From the NCBI GenBank assembly GCA_035691285.1, contig DASSJI010000003.1, positions 1 to 64,000 on the forward strand: a DNA stretch of 64,000 nt. The letters run 5' to 3'. The stretch is from DATFEN01 sp035691285. GTDB lineage: Bacteria > Acidobacteriota > Vicinamibacteria > Fen-336. The notes below the pieces were generated by a model. That model saw only the letters and a list, made by a program, of their open reading frames with translations, ran no database searches and was not told where the DNA came from. Below are positions 1 to 9,977 of this stretch, piece by piece. Position 1 is the first letter of the stretch. Each line of letters opens with the position of its first letter. Both the position numbers and the translations under genes were made by a program.

Positions 1-606
1 CGCGTCGGCGGGGCCCTCGACGAGCGCATAGGCCGTCCCGGGCGCCAGCGTGTCGGCGAGCCCAGCGAAGCGCTCGGCCGGCCAGTTCTTGCGTGTCGAT
101 CCACTGCCGGGGTGCAGGGCCAGGAAGGCTCCCGGCAGGTGGGCTCGCTCGTCGGCCGCGAGGTCGGGCACGACCAGAGCCGGCAGGTCCGCTTCGGGAA
201 CCGGAAGGCCCCACTCGGAGACCGCTCCGGCGAGCCAGAAAGACACGTGGCCGGTTCCCTCGGGCGGAGCAGGGTCGCGCTGGGCGATCCTCTCGATCAC
301 GAGAGCGAGCCGGTCCCGGAGTGCCGTGCTGCGTGAGAAGACGATCGCACCCTGGAAGCCCGCGAGCTCCCGCCGGAGCGCGTCGGGCAGCGGCCCGCCC
401 TCTTCTTCGTGCAGCGGCGCGAAGGCGGCCGCTTCCCAGGGAAGGACCGACGAGACCTGGGTGGGTCCATCACCCTCGAGGACGAGCGCGGCATGGGAGG
501 GGGCGAGGAGCCCGACCTCGTGGCCAGCCCGCCGCAGCGCGAAGACGACCCGGCGCAGCAGCAGGAGATCGCCCAGGGCGCCGGCGCGGGCGACGAGGAC
601 CTTCAG
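1..606 (-). CDS. Family 9 glycosyltransferase (heptosyltransferase-like), 3' end outside the window
   Basis: The 202 visible codons look like the N-terminal part of a GT-B fold, family 9 glycosyltransferase of the ADP-heptose:LPS heptosyltransferase type, which adds sugars to the LPS core on the cytoplasmic face. The opening KVLVARAGALGD is the family's N-terminal loop, and LHPGSGSTRKNWPAERF near residues 164-180 matches the donor-site region. The gene leaves the window at its 3' side. An in-frame TGA lies just upstream, and the only start before the first motif is CTG at 606-604, four bases after the stop of the propeller gene, so a rare CTG start is inferred. Acceptor and donor cannot be told from the sequence. 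Confidence 0.75.
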   Translation of the reverse strand, partial: MKVLVARAGALGDLLLLRRVVFALRRAGHEVGLLAPSHAALVLEGDGPTQVSSVLPWEAAAFAPLHEEEGGPLPDALRRELAGFQGAIVFSRSTALRDRLALVIERIAQRDPAPPEGTGHVSFWLAGAVSEWGLPVPEADLPALVVPDLAADERAHLPGAFLALHPGSGSTRKNWPAERFAGLADTLAPGTAYALVEGPADA

Positions 607-610
607 GCCA

Positions 611-2833
611 CTACTTCAGCTCCACGCGCGCCGAGGCCACGTTGCCGAGCAGGTCGGTGGCCCGGACGACGAGGAGGTGAGGCCCGGGCTCGCCGAAGGG
701 TCCGGGCGCGATCTCGTAGCGCTCCTGGCGCGCGTCGTTGATTCCGTCCACCGGGTGGATCTCGTGCCAGCGCCCTCCGTCCACGGAGTACTCGGCCTTC
801 TTGATGATGCTCCAGTCGTCGCTCACGGTGGCGCGGACGCGCCCGTCCTCGAGGGCGGCGGAGACGAGCGGCGGAGTGTTGTCCACGTCGAAGGGCGTGC
901 TCTCCTTGTCGCCGGCGAGGGCGAGGCTCTCGGGGTTCGCCGGCGTGTCGCGGGCGCTGACCTTGATCACGTAGCGGCCGTTGGGCACCGTCGAGGTGTC
1001 CCAGGCGAGCACGGTGTCGGTCGTGGCGCGACGCAGGGTGCGCAGCTTCGTGTCGCCCACGGCGCGGTACTGGACGTCGTAGACCAGGGTGTCACCGTTG
1101 GGGTCGTCGGCCTTCCACGAGAACGTCTGCATGCCGCGCTGGTAGATGCGTCGGCTGTATGCCGTCGGCTGGGCTGCGTACGCGCCCGCCCTGGAGGCCG
1201 GAGCGCCCGAGAGCCGGGTCTCGGGCGCCTCGCCGGGCTCCAGTCCGAGGATCTCGATCTCGCCGGTGACCGAGAGCGGTTTCTGGAAGACCTCGCCCGG
1301 CGGGTGCACGGTGATCGTCTGCACCTGGGGCCGCAGGTTGCGCTGGAGGTAGGCGGCGCTGATCGAGTCGACGACCGGCGTCGCGCCATCTTTCCCCGAG
1401 AGCACCGCGCGCACTTGCAGATAGCGGGCACGCTCGCCGAGGATGGGATCGCCGTCCTTCTGAGCGTAGGCCGGAGACCACTCCGACCACGTCGGATCGG
1501 GGTTGGCGGTGTTTCCGGCGCGGGTCTGGATCTGCACGCCGGTGCCGGCCGGCAGCGTCGCCTCCCAGCGGATGCGCCCCCAGGTCGAGACCGTCTCGGT
1601 GTCCTTCGCCTTCGAGGTGAAGGTCCCCGAGGCGCCCGGCCGGGTGCCCAGGGAGAAGAGCTTCCCCGGGTTCGAGGTGCCCAGGACGAAGTCGGCGTCG
1701 GAGCGCAGCAGCGCGGTCACCTGTTCGGCTGCGAAGGAAGCGACCATCGTCCACGTGCGGTCGTCCCGCACGCGATACAGCTTGCCCTTGTTGCCGGTGG
1801 CCACGAGGATCCCGTCTCCGGCGAGAACCAGGGCGTGGGGCAGGTCCTCGTTCGACGACCAGAGGGTCTCCACCTCTCCCGTGGGCCACACCCGCAGGAG
1901 CGCGCCCTTGATCCCCGCGGCGGCGCGCGCGTCGGCGCGGGCCGCCTGCGCCGCCGCCTGCGGCGGGAGGACGAACGTCTCCATGACCGTGACCTCCGGG
2001 CCGGCCGGAGGGGTCGGGGAGGGCGGGGGCGGCGTGGGCGGAACGGGAGCAGGCGCGGGCCGAGGCTCATCGGGGGCCTTGCCGTCGACGGCGACCGCGT
2101 AGAGGCTGCCGTCGGGGCTGCGCTCGAGCGCCTTGATCTCCCGGAAGGCCGAATCGTGGAGCACCGAGACCTTTCCCGACGCGTCCACGCGGTAGAGGAT
2201 CCCGCTCGGCGAACTGCCGGCGTAGACGTCGCCCTGCGGGCCCAGGGCGAGGGACATCACGTGGGTGTCGGAGGCCGTGAGCAGCGCCTTCGCCTGACCC
2301 TTGGAGTCCACACGGTAGACCTTGCCCTCGGAGCCCGTCGCGACGTGGAGCTGGCCGGAGGCGTCGAAGGCCAGGGCCCAGATGTAGCGCTCCTCGGGAT
2401 CGAAGAACGGCACGCCGATCCCGGCGGCGTCGACGGCGTAGACCTTTCCGTCGGGGGAGGTCCCGACGAACAGGCGGCCGTCGGGCCCCAAGGCGAGCGC
2501 GTGCACCTCGAGCTCGGGAGCGTCGAAGGCGAGCGCGCTCTTTCCGTCCTTGCCGACCCGGAACACCCTGCCGTCGTTGCCGGTGCCCGCATAGACGTTG
2601 CCGTGGCCGTCGCGGGCCAGGCACCACAGGAACGGCGCCTCGGTGTCGTAGATCATCTTCGACAGGGGCGCCAGGCGGAGCTGCCCCTCGGAGTCCACCG
2701 ACACGCCGTCGTTGTCGCCATCGAGGAAGTCCCGTGCGCCCTCGATCCGGAAGAACTGCGGTTGGGCGGCGAGCAGGGGCCATGCGGCGACGCAGGCGAG
2801 CGCGGCGATGGCCCGGGCGTGGCGACGGAGCAT
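611..2833 (-). CDS. Secreted beta-propeller protein of unknown function
   Basis: 740 residues. A Sec signal peptide (MLRRHARAIAALACVAAWPLLAAQ) is followed by a repeat region whose units carry G-N/D-V-Y-A-G and DGKVYRVD-like motifs (about residues 60-400), as in multi-bladed propellers of the SMP-30/WD40-like kind. The rest resembles fibronectin- or Ig-like beta-sandwich modules, with a proline-rich linker near residues 255-280. An early DGDNDG stretch may bind calcium. ATG at 2833 has a clean AGGAGG about 5 bases upstream. It follows the S55 peptidase gene by 25 bases, so the two are probably co-transcribed and both exported. No enzymatic residues are recognisable. A role as a periplasmic or surface binding scaffold is inference. 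Confidence 0.7.
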   Translation of the reverse strand: MLRRHARAIAALACVAAWPLLAAQPQFFRIEGARDFLDGDNDGVSVDSEGQLRLAPLSKMIYDTEAPFLWCLARDGHGNVYAGTGNDGRVFRVGKDGKSALAFDAPELEVHALALGPDGRLFVGTSPDGKVYAVDAAGIGVPFFDPEERYIWALAFDASGQLHVATGSEGKVYRVDSKGQAKALLTASDTHVMSLALGPQGDVYAGSSPSGILYRVDASGKVSVLHDSAFREIKALERSPDGSLYAVAVDGKAPDEPRPAPAPVPPTPPPPSPTPPAGPEVTVMETFVLPPQAAAQAARADARAAAGIKGALLRVWPTGEVETLWSSNEDLPHALVLAGDGILVATGNKGKLYRVRDDRTWTMVASFAAEQVTALLRSDADFVLGTSNPGKLFSLGTRPGASGTFTSKAKDTETVSTWGRIRWEATLPAGTGVQIQTRAGNTANPDPTWSEWSPAYAQKDGDPILGERARYLQVRAVLSGKDGATPVVDSISAAYLQRNLRPQVQTITVHPPGEVFQKPLSVTGEIEILGLEPGEAPETRLSGAPASRAGAYAAQPTAYSRRIYQRGMQTFSWKADDPNGDTLVYDVQYRAVGDTKLRTLRRATTDTVLAWDTSTVPNGRYVIKVSARDTPANPESLALAGDKESTPFDVDNTPPLVSAALEDGRVRATVSDDWSIIKKAEYSVDGGRWHEIHPVDGINDARQERYEIAPGPFGEPGPHLLVVRATDLLGNVASARVELK

Positions 2834-2858
2834 CGAACCTCCTGGAGGATGTGTCGGG

Positions 2859-4691
<1,833 letters not shown>

Positions 4692-4697
4692 GCCTCG

Positions 4698-4703
4698 ATC
4701 TTA
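4698..4703 (-). promoter_or_regulatory. -10-like element TAAGAT for the S55 peptidase gene
   Basis: TAAGAT followed by CG on the minus strand ends 6 bases before the GTG start at 4691. No convincing -35 is visible. Transcription would begin at or next to the start codon. Confidence 0.4.
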
Positions 4704-4734
4704 GCAGGGTCCGGGCGCGGAGGGATCGCCATGG

Positions 4735-4740
4735 TAGGAT
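4735..4740 (+). promoter_or_regulatory. -10-like element TAGGAT upstream of the small membrane protein gene
   Basis: TAGGATCG occurs about 30 bases before the ATG at 4771, leaving room for a short leader with an AAGGGG Shine-Dalgarno-like stretch. It is divergent from the S55 peptidase promoter. No clear -35 is seen. Confidence 0.35.
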
Positions 4741-4770
4741 CGCTGCTTCGTCCGCCGCGGAACCAAGGGG

Positions 4771-5196
4771 ATGGGGACACCGACGAGCGACGCTGGGTTG
4801 GAGCGGCCGGGGGAGCGCGCCTTCCGCCCCGGGGCGGCGGCGATCGCCTGCCTGCTGGGATGGCTGCTGCCCGGCGCCGGACACGCCTACGTGGGGCGTC
4901 CCGGCCGAGGCGCCTTCTTCTGCCTGGCCCTCTTGACACTCTTCGGCGTCGGAGTCTCCCTCGACGCTCGGTTGACGCTCCACCTGGGCCTCGACGATCC
5001 CCTGGGCCTCGTCATCGGGGCCGGGCAGGCCGCGCTCGGCCTGCCCTATGTGCTCGCGCGGGCGCTCGGGGGAGCGACCGGGGACGTGCGCTCCGCCACG
5101 TTCGACTACGGCGTCACGTTCACCGCGACGGCCGGCCTGCTGAACGTCCTGGTCATGCTCGATGCGGTGGACGTAGCCCTGGGGCGCAAGGCTTGA
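4771..5196 (+). CDS. Small integral membrane protein, TM2/DUF6677-like
   Basis: 141 residues with three to four hydrophobic segments: AAAIACLLGWLLPGAGHAYV near 25-45, a second near 50-65 and others near 85-100 and 120-135. The G-LLPG-GH-Y-GR-GRG--F pattern at the first hairpin resembles TM2 and DUF6677 membrane proteins, in which a glycine/proline-rich turn joins two helices. ATG at 4771 follows AAGGGG. The stop overlaps the TTG start of the next small membrane protein, so the two are translationally coupled. No biochemical function is known to me. Family placement is by motif only. Confidence 0.6.
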   Translation: MGTPTSDAGLERPGERAFRPGAAAIACLLGWLLPGAGHAYVGRPGRGAFFCLALLTLFGVGVSLDARLTLHLGLDDPLGLVIGAGQAALGLPYVLARALGGATGDVRSATFDYGVTFTATAGLLNVLVMLDAVDVALGRKA

Positions 5197-5369
5197 TCCG
5201 GAGCCACCTGCTGAACCTGGTCGTCTATTCGGCCCTCGTGGCCGCCGTCTTCGCGGCGTTGATGCGGGAAGGCGTCGGGAGGCAGGTGCGCTTGGGCGCG
5301 GTCCTGTTCGGGGCGTTCGTGCTCTCGGCGGTCGTGGTCGGCTGGCTCATGGCTCCATTTCCCGGCTAG
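5193..5369 (+). CDS. 58-residue two-helix membrane protein
   Basis: A TTG start at 5193 overlaps the upstream TGA (TTGA). The product has two hydrophobic helices (about residues 5-24 and 34-55) joined by a short basic loop, MREGVGRQVR, and ends APFPG. The overlap with the preceding membrane-protein gene and the GC-rich third codon positions support it as real. The family is unrecognised. It may be a partner subunit of the protein encoded just upstream (inference). Confidence 0.55.
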   Translation: MIRSHLLNLVVYSALVAAVFAALMREGVGRQVRLGAVLFGAFVLSAVVVGWLMAPFPG

Positions 5370-5402
5370 GCCCGTGGCCCCTCTCTCCCCCGCGAGGACC
5401 TG

Positions 5403-6464
5403 GTGAGCCTGCGCGTTGCGGTCGTCCCCGGCGACGGAATCGGCGTCGAGGTGACGCGCGAGGCGACGAAGGCGCTGCAGGCCGCGACGGACGCCACCGG
5501 GAAGAAGGTCGTTCTCACGCATTTCGAGTGGGGCGCGGAGCACTTCCTGAAGACCGGCGAGACGCTCCCCGAGGGCGCCCTGCAGATGCTCCAGGACCGC
5601 TTCGACGCGATCCTTCTGGGCGCGATGGGGGACCCCCGCGTCCCCGACAACCGCCACGCGAGCGACATCCTGCTCGGACTGCGCTTCGGGCTCGACCTCT
5701 ACGTCAACTACCGGCCGGTGCAGCTCTTCCACGAGCGGCTCTGCCCGCTCAAGGGCGTGGTTCCCGCCGACGTGGACTTCGCCGTCTTCCGCGAGAACAC
5801 CGAGGGCCTCTACGTGATGATGGGCGGCAACTTCAAGCGGGACACGCCCGACGAGGTCGCGACCGAGATCGACCTCAACACCCGCAAGGGCGTGGAGCGG
5901 ATCGTGCGGCACGCCTTCGAGTTCGCGAAGGCCAGGGGCCGCACGCGGGTCGTCATGTCGGACAAGTCGAACGTGCTGATTCACGCCCACGAGCTGTGGC
6001 AGCGCGTCTTCAGGGCCGTGGCGGCGGACTACCCCGGCATCGAGGCGCGGCACCTCTACGTGGACAACCTCTGCCTCCAGCTCGTGCGGGAGCCCCGGCA
6101 GTTCCAGGTGATCGTCACGTCCAACATGTTCGGCGACATCGTCACGGACCTGGCCGCGGCGCTGCAGGGAGGCCTCGGCATGGCCGCCTCGGCCAACGTC
6201 CATCCCGGACGCTTGTCGCTCTTCGAGCCGGTCCATGGCTCGTCGCCCGGCCTGGCGGGCAGGAACGTGGCCAACCCGATGGGGGCGATCCTCAGCGCTG
6301 CCTTGCTCCTCGACCACGTGGGCTGGACCGGCGAGGCGAAGCGGGTCGAAGGCGCCGTGCGGTGGGCCGTGGACAACGGGCGCACGACCGCCGACATCGG
6401 CGGCACCCTGGGCACGCGCGAAGTCGGCGACACGATCGCCGCCTGCCTGCGGGGCCAGGGCTAG
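5403..6464 (+). CDS. Isocitrate/isopropylmalate dehydrogenase family protein
   Basis: 353 residues, full length for the beta-decarboxylating dehydrogenase family, which oxidises a 2-hydroxy acid and releases CO2. Seen: PGDGIG near residue 10, the substrate-helix region SDILLGLRFGLDLYVNYRPV, the RENTEG motif, SNMFGDIVTDLAA (metal-binding Asp) and HGSSPGLAGRNVANPMG for the nucleotide. The last lacks the Lys-Tyr pair of NADP enzymes, so NAD use is likely. The GTG start follows GAGGA. The next gene, 10 bases on, encodes an aconitase-like dehydratase, so the pair could be TCA aconitase/isocitrate dehydrogenase, leucine isopropylmalate enzymes or a homoisocitrate pair. The substrate cannot be fixed from sequence alone. 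Confidence 0.85.
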   Translation: MSLRVAVVPGDGIGVEVTREATKALQAATDATGKKVVLTHFEWGAEHFLKTGETLPEGALQMLQDRFDAILLGAMGDPRVPDNRHASDILLGLRFGLDLYVNYRPVQLFHERLCPLKGVVPADVDFAVFRENTEGLYVMMGGNFKRDTPDEVATEIDLNTRKGVERIVRHAFEFAKARGRTRVVMSDKSNVLIHAHELWQRVFRAVAADYPGIEARHLYVDNLCLQLVREPRQFQVIVTSNMFGDIVTDLAAALQGGLGMAASANVHPGRLSLFEPVHGSSPGLAGRNVANPMGAILSAALLLDHVGWTGEAKRVEGAVRWAVDNGRTTADIGGTLGTREVGDTIAACLRGQG

Positions 6465-6467
6465 AAT
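6462..6467 (+). promoter_or_regulatory. -10-like element TAGAAT immediately before the aconitase gene
   Basis: TAGAATCG overlaps the stop codon of the dehydrogenase gene and ends 7 bases before the ATG at 6475. This is the spacing expected of a leaderless transcript. No -35 is recognisable, and the gene may also be read from the upstream promoter. Confidence 0.4.
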
Positions 6468-6474
6468 CGAGAGG

Positions 6475-8460
6475 ATGTCGCGCAGCGTCTCCCTCGCGCC
6501 GGGCAAGCGGGTCCTCTTCCTCACCAAGGACCCCGGGCTGATCCGAAAGCAGCTCCGGGGCGATCTCGATCTTCGGATGCGGGACATGAAGGTCGAGGAC
6601 CTGATGGACGACGTCAACACCGACGCCATGACGCCGGCGTGGGCGTGCTTCGACCACCGGCCTGCGGACATCGCCCGCAACGCCTACGCGGGCATCAGCG
6701 TGGACGGCGAGCGGCTCTTCCCCGAGGGCGCACTCATGGCGGGCGGGTTCGAGGCCGTCGTGTCGGGGTACCGCAAGGGCGTCGGCTCGTCACGCGAGAC
6801 CGCGGTCCAGGCCGAGAAGTGGTCGGGGATCCGCATCGCCATCGCCGCCTCCTTCGCCCCCATCCACGCGCGCAACAACATCGCTCAGGGCGTGCTGATG
6901 GGCGATCACGCGCTGCTGCTGCGCCTGCAGGCGGGCGAGAGCGTCCCGCTGGCGGAGTTCCAGCGGGGCTGGGATCCCGTCACGCGCATGGTCATCGCCC
7001 ACGGCGGCCTGTTCGCCTTCACGAAGGCGTACGCCCGTGGCGACGTCGCCCTGCCGCGACGCGAGACGGGAAAGCGGGCGATGACCCTGGCGGAGAAGAT
7101 CCTCGCGCGCCACGTCGTGGGGGAGAACGAGCCGGTCTACGTCAAGCCCGGCGACGCGATCTGCGTCCGCGTGGACGGCGGCTACTCCCACGAGTTCACC
7201 ACCGCCCAGGTCCACTACTTCCTCGAGCAGGAACACGGGCCCGGCTATCGCCTGGCCGATCCCCGCAAGTTCGCGGTGTTCGAGGACCACCTCATCTACG
7301 CGGACGGGGTGCCGCGCATGGCCCCCTTCTCGGCCAAGATCCAGGTCCTGCGGGACCTCCAGCGGGATTTCCAGAGACACACCGGCGTGCTGGACTTCTC
7401 CGCGCGCAACGGGATCTCTCCCGGGATCTGCCACAGCGTCGCCCGGGAGCGCATCATCGAGCCGGGAGACTTCATCCAGGCCACCGACAGCCACACCTGC
7501 ATGGGCGGGTCCTTGAACGCCCTCGCCTACGGCGTCGGCGCCACCGAGTACGCGGCGCTCGTGCTCTCGGGATTCACCTTCGTCGAGGTGCCCGAGTCGA
7601 TCCGCTTCGAGCTCGTGGGCGGGCTCCGCCCCGGCGTCACGGCCAAGGACGTCATGCTCCACATCCTGGCCGGACCCGCGAAGCGCCAGGAGACCCTGGA
7701 TCGCGTGATGGAGTTCGGCGGCCCGGGTCTCGCCTCGCTGAGCCCGGACGAACGGGCCACCCTGGCGAACATGGCCACCGAGTGCTCGGCGAAGGCGGGC
7801 GTGGTCGAGGCGGACGAGGCGATGCTGCAGTGGATCGCCGCGCGGCGTCCGGAGGCGTCCCTGGATTCGCTGCGGGCGCGCTGCGTGGCGCCCGATCCCG
7901 GCGCGGAGTACGCGGGGGGCGTCCACGTGATCGACCTCTCCGCGATCCGCCCGATGGTCGCGACGCCGGGCGACCCCGCGAAGGGCATCCCCTCCGACCC
8001 CACGAACGGCGCTCTCGTCGAGGAGCTGGGAGACGTCCCCATCGACATCGCCTACGGCGGCTCGTGCACGGCGGGCAAGGAGGCGGACCTCGACATGTAC
8101 GCGACCGTCATGCGCGAGGCATTGGACGCCGGCCGGAGGGTGAAGGAGGGCGTCGAGTTCTTCATCCAGTTCGGCTCGGAGTCGGTCGAGGCCTACGCGC
8201 GGCAGCGTGGGTATCTGGACGTCTTCGACAGGACCGGCGTGCGTGTCATCCACCCCGGGTGCGGGGCGTGCATCGGCTGCGGGCCCGGCGTGTCCTCGAC
8301 GAAGGAGCAGGTCACGGTCTCGGCGATCAACCGGAACTACCAGAACCGCTCGGGGCCGGGCCGCCTCTACCTGGCGTCGCCGCTCACGGTGGCAGCCTCC
8401 GCCGTGGCCGGAAGGATCGTGACGTATAGCGCGGGGATGTTTCGAGACGGCCATCGGTGA
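6475..8460 (+). CDS. Single-chain aconitase/isopropylmalate dehydratase-like enzyme, swivel domain first
   Basis: 661 residues. The N-terminal ~200 residues resemble the small (swivel, LeuD-like) domain: VNTDAMTP near 50 and the GSSRE loop near 103. The large LeuC-like catalytic domain follows, from TLAEKILARHVV. The iron-sulfur ligands look intact: Cys342 in TDSHTC and Cys596/Cys599 (plus Cys602) in CGACIGC. Swivel before catalytic domain is the order of AcnB, but the AcnB N-terminal helical domain is absent. The family isomerises a hydroxy-acid through dehydration and rehydration. The paired upstream dehydrogenase suggests the two act in series. Citrate, isopropylmalate and homocitrate-type substrates all remain possible. 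Confidence 0.85.
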   Translation: MSRSVSLAPGKRVLFLTKDPGLIRKQLRGDLDLRMRDMKVEDLMDDVNTDAMTPAWACFDHRPADIARNAYAGISVDGERLFPEGALMAGGFEAVVSGYRKGVGSSRETAVQAEKWSGIRIAIAASFAPIHARNNIAQGVLMGDHALLLRLQAGESVPLAEFQRGWDPVTRMVIAHGGLFAFTKAYARGDVALPRRETGKRAMTLAEKILARHVVGENEPVYVKPGDAICVRVDGGYSHEFTTAQVHYFLEQEHGPGYRLADPRKFAVFEDHLIYADGVPRMAPFSAKIQVLRDLQRDFQRHTGVLDFSARNGISPGICHSVARERIIEPGDFIQATDSHTCMGGSLNALAYGVGATEYAALVLSGFTFVEVPESIRFELVGGLRPGVTAKDVMLHILAGPAKRQETLDRVMEFGGPGLASLSPDERATLANMATECSAKAGVVEADEAMLQWIAARRPEASLDSLRARCVAPDPGAEYAGGVHVIDLSAIRPMVATPGDPAKGIPSDPTNGALVEELGDVPIDIAYGGSCTAGKEADLDMYATVMREALDAGRRVKEGVEFFIQFGSESVEAYARQRGYLDVFDRTGVRVIHPGCGACIGCGPGVSSTKEQVTVSAINRNYQNRSGPGRLYLASPLTVAASAVAGRIVTYSAGMFRDGHR

Positions 8461-9977
8461 CGGCCCGCGAGCGGGGCTTGCTGATTGGCCTGGGAGGGGT
8501 GGCGTGGCTCCTCGCCTCCACGGCCGCCGCCACCCGATACGTCGACTACTCGAGGCTGGGCGGCTATCGTCGGCTGTGGGCGGACATGGCGGTGGGCATC
8601 ACCGCGTATCTGGACGCAGCATATCCGGAAGGGACCGCCCCTGCGGTCGGCGTGAAGCCGGACGGCGACCCGCACAAGGTGTACGAGAACCTGCTTCTGG
8701 CGCGAATCAGGCACGAACGGGTGGGGCCCTGGGAGTTCTGGCGGACCGTGACGCCAAAGCCCTTCCTGCGCCGTCGCGTCGCACCTGAGCCCAGGGCGCA
8801 CGACGACCAGGGGCGAGCGGTCCTGCTCGGGCTGGGCTTTCGCGCGCTGGGCGGCATCTCCCCGTTCCTCATCCTCTGGCTTGGAGCCTTCGCCTCCGTG
8901 CCGGTCGTCTTCTGGACGGGATGGGAGCTGAGCGCGGTCGGCCATCCGATCGCCGGGGCGACCCTGCTGGGGCTCCTGGGGCTCTCGCCCTACTTCATTG
9001 GCACCCTGCTGCTCCCGCGCTACACCCCCGGGTTCTACCTGATCGCGGTCCTCCTCATCGTTCCACTCTCGGCCTACGCAGTGCTCGCGCCGCGAGTGAC
9101 CCTTCGAGGCCTGCTCGTCCGCGCGCTGCTGGCGGCGGTCGGCTTCGCCGGGGCGGGGCTTTGCCGTAGCACGGTCGGGCTCCTGCTGCCGGGCTTCGCG
9201 CTGGCCTTGGTCCTGGCGGGCCGCCGGGCTGCGGGCTCGCCATGGCGGCGAGGCGCGGTGGTCGTGGGGGCGCTCCTCGCCTTTCTCCTGCCCTATCCCG
9301 CGATGAAGGGGGCCCAGGCCCATGACCTGTGGCAGCCACTCTGGGAGGGGCTCGGCGACTTCGATCGGGAAAAGGGCTACACGTGGTCGGACCAGGTCGC
9401 CGGCGCGTACGCGCGCGAACGAGGCGCCGAGGAGCTCTGGACGGCCGAGAGCGAAGCGGTCTTTCGCGGATCCGTGCTCCGGGACATCCGGACCGATCCG
9501 GGATGGTATGCGGCCATACTGGCGCGTCGCCTGGGCGCCACGCTCTCGCTCCGGAAGCTCTGGCCCTGGCGCGCACCGAGCGGCGTTCCGATCGCCCTGA
9601 GCCGCTCGACCAACGAGGGGGGAATGGACAAGTACTGGATGTACGCGCCCACGGCGGATCGTATCGGCTTCGGCCGGAACATTCCGGAGGTGCCCGTCCC
9701 GGTCCTCGTTCTCCCCACGCTGACTCTGGTCCTCCTCTCGCTGGCGCCCTGGGTTGGACCGGCGTGCAGGCGGCAGGCCGCGCGCCGGCTCGCCGTGCTG
9801 GCCTGTCCGGCTCTGGCTTGCCTGCCGTTGCCCGTGCTCATCACGACCGCAGGCGGCCAGGAGCCGCAGGCCATCGCCATCGTGTATCTGCTCGGAACCG
9901 CCTTGCTGTTCGAACTGGCCCTGCGCGCGCCCCTGGGCCACCACGTGCCCGCGCCGACGGGACGAACCAACCCCTAG
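8457..9977 (+). CDS. Multi-pass membrane protein of unknown function
   Basis: 506 residues. The GTG start overlaps the aconitase stop (GTGA). There is one N-terminal helix, then about 130 mostly soluble residues, then eight or so hydrophobic helices, a soluble loop with charged residues (about 290-400) and two more helices near the C-terminus. The layout resembles GT-C glycosyltransferases or other polyprenyl-linked sugar enzymes, but I see no clear acidic catalytic motif. The stop shares the palindrome CTAG with the stop of the convergent lipoprotein gene. The function is not recognised. Confidence 0.6.
   Translation: MTARERGLLIGLGGVAWLLASTAAATRYVDYSRLGGYRRLWADMAVGITAYLDAAYPEGTAPAVGVKPDGDPHKVYENLLLARIRHERVGPWEFWRTVTPKPFLRRRVAPEPRAHDDQGRAVLLGLGFRALGGISPFLILWLGAFASVPVVFWTGWELSAVGHPIAGATLLGLLGLSPYFIGTLLLPRYTPGFYLIAVLLIVPLSAYAVLAPRVTLRGLLVRALLAAVGFAGAGLCRSTVGLLLPGFALALVLAGRRAAGSPWRRGAVVVGALLAFLLPYPAMKGAQAHDLWQPLWEGLGDFDREKGYTWSDQVAGAYARERGAEELWTAESEAVFRGSVLRDIRTDPGWYAAILARRLGATLSLRKLWPWRAPSGVPIALSRSTNEGGMDKYWMYAPTADRIGFGRNIPEVPVPVLVLPTLTLVLLSLAPWVGPACRRQAARRLAVLACPALACLPLPVLITTAGGQEPQAIAIVYLLGTALLFELALRAPLGHHVPAPTGRTNP

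Noticed and set aside
8457..9977. Calling the membrane protein a glycosyltransferase
   Set aside because: Topology is suggestive, but no catalytic acidic motif or family signature is visible.
9974..9977. The shared CTAG of two convergent stop codons as a regulatory site
   Set aside because: A four-base palindrome formed by two TAG stops is expected by chance in compact genomes, and no hairpin surrounds it.
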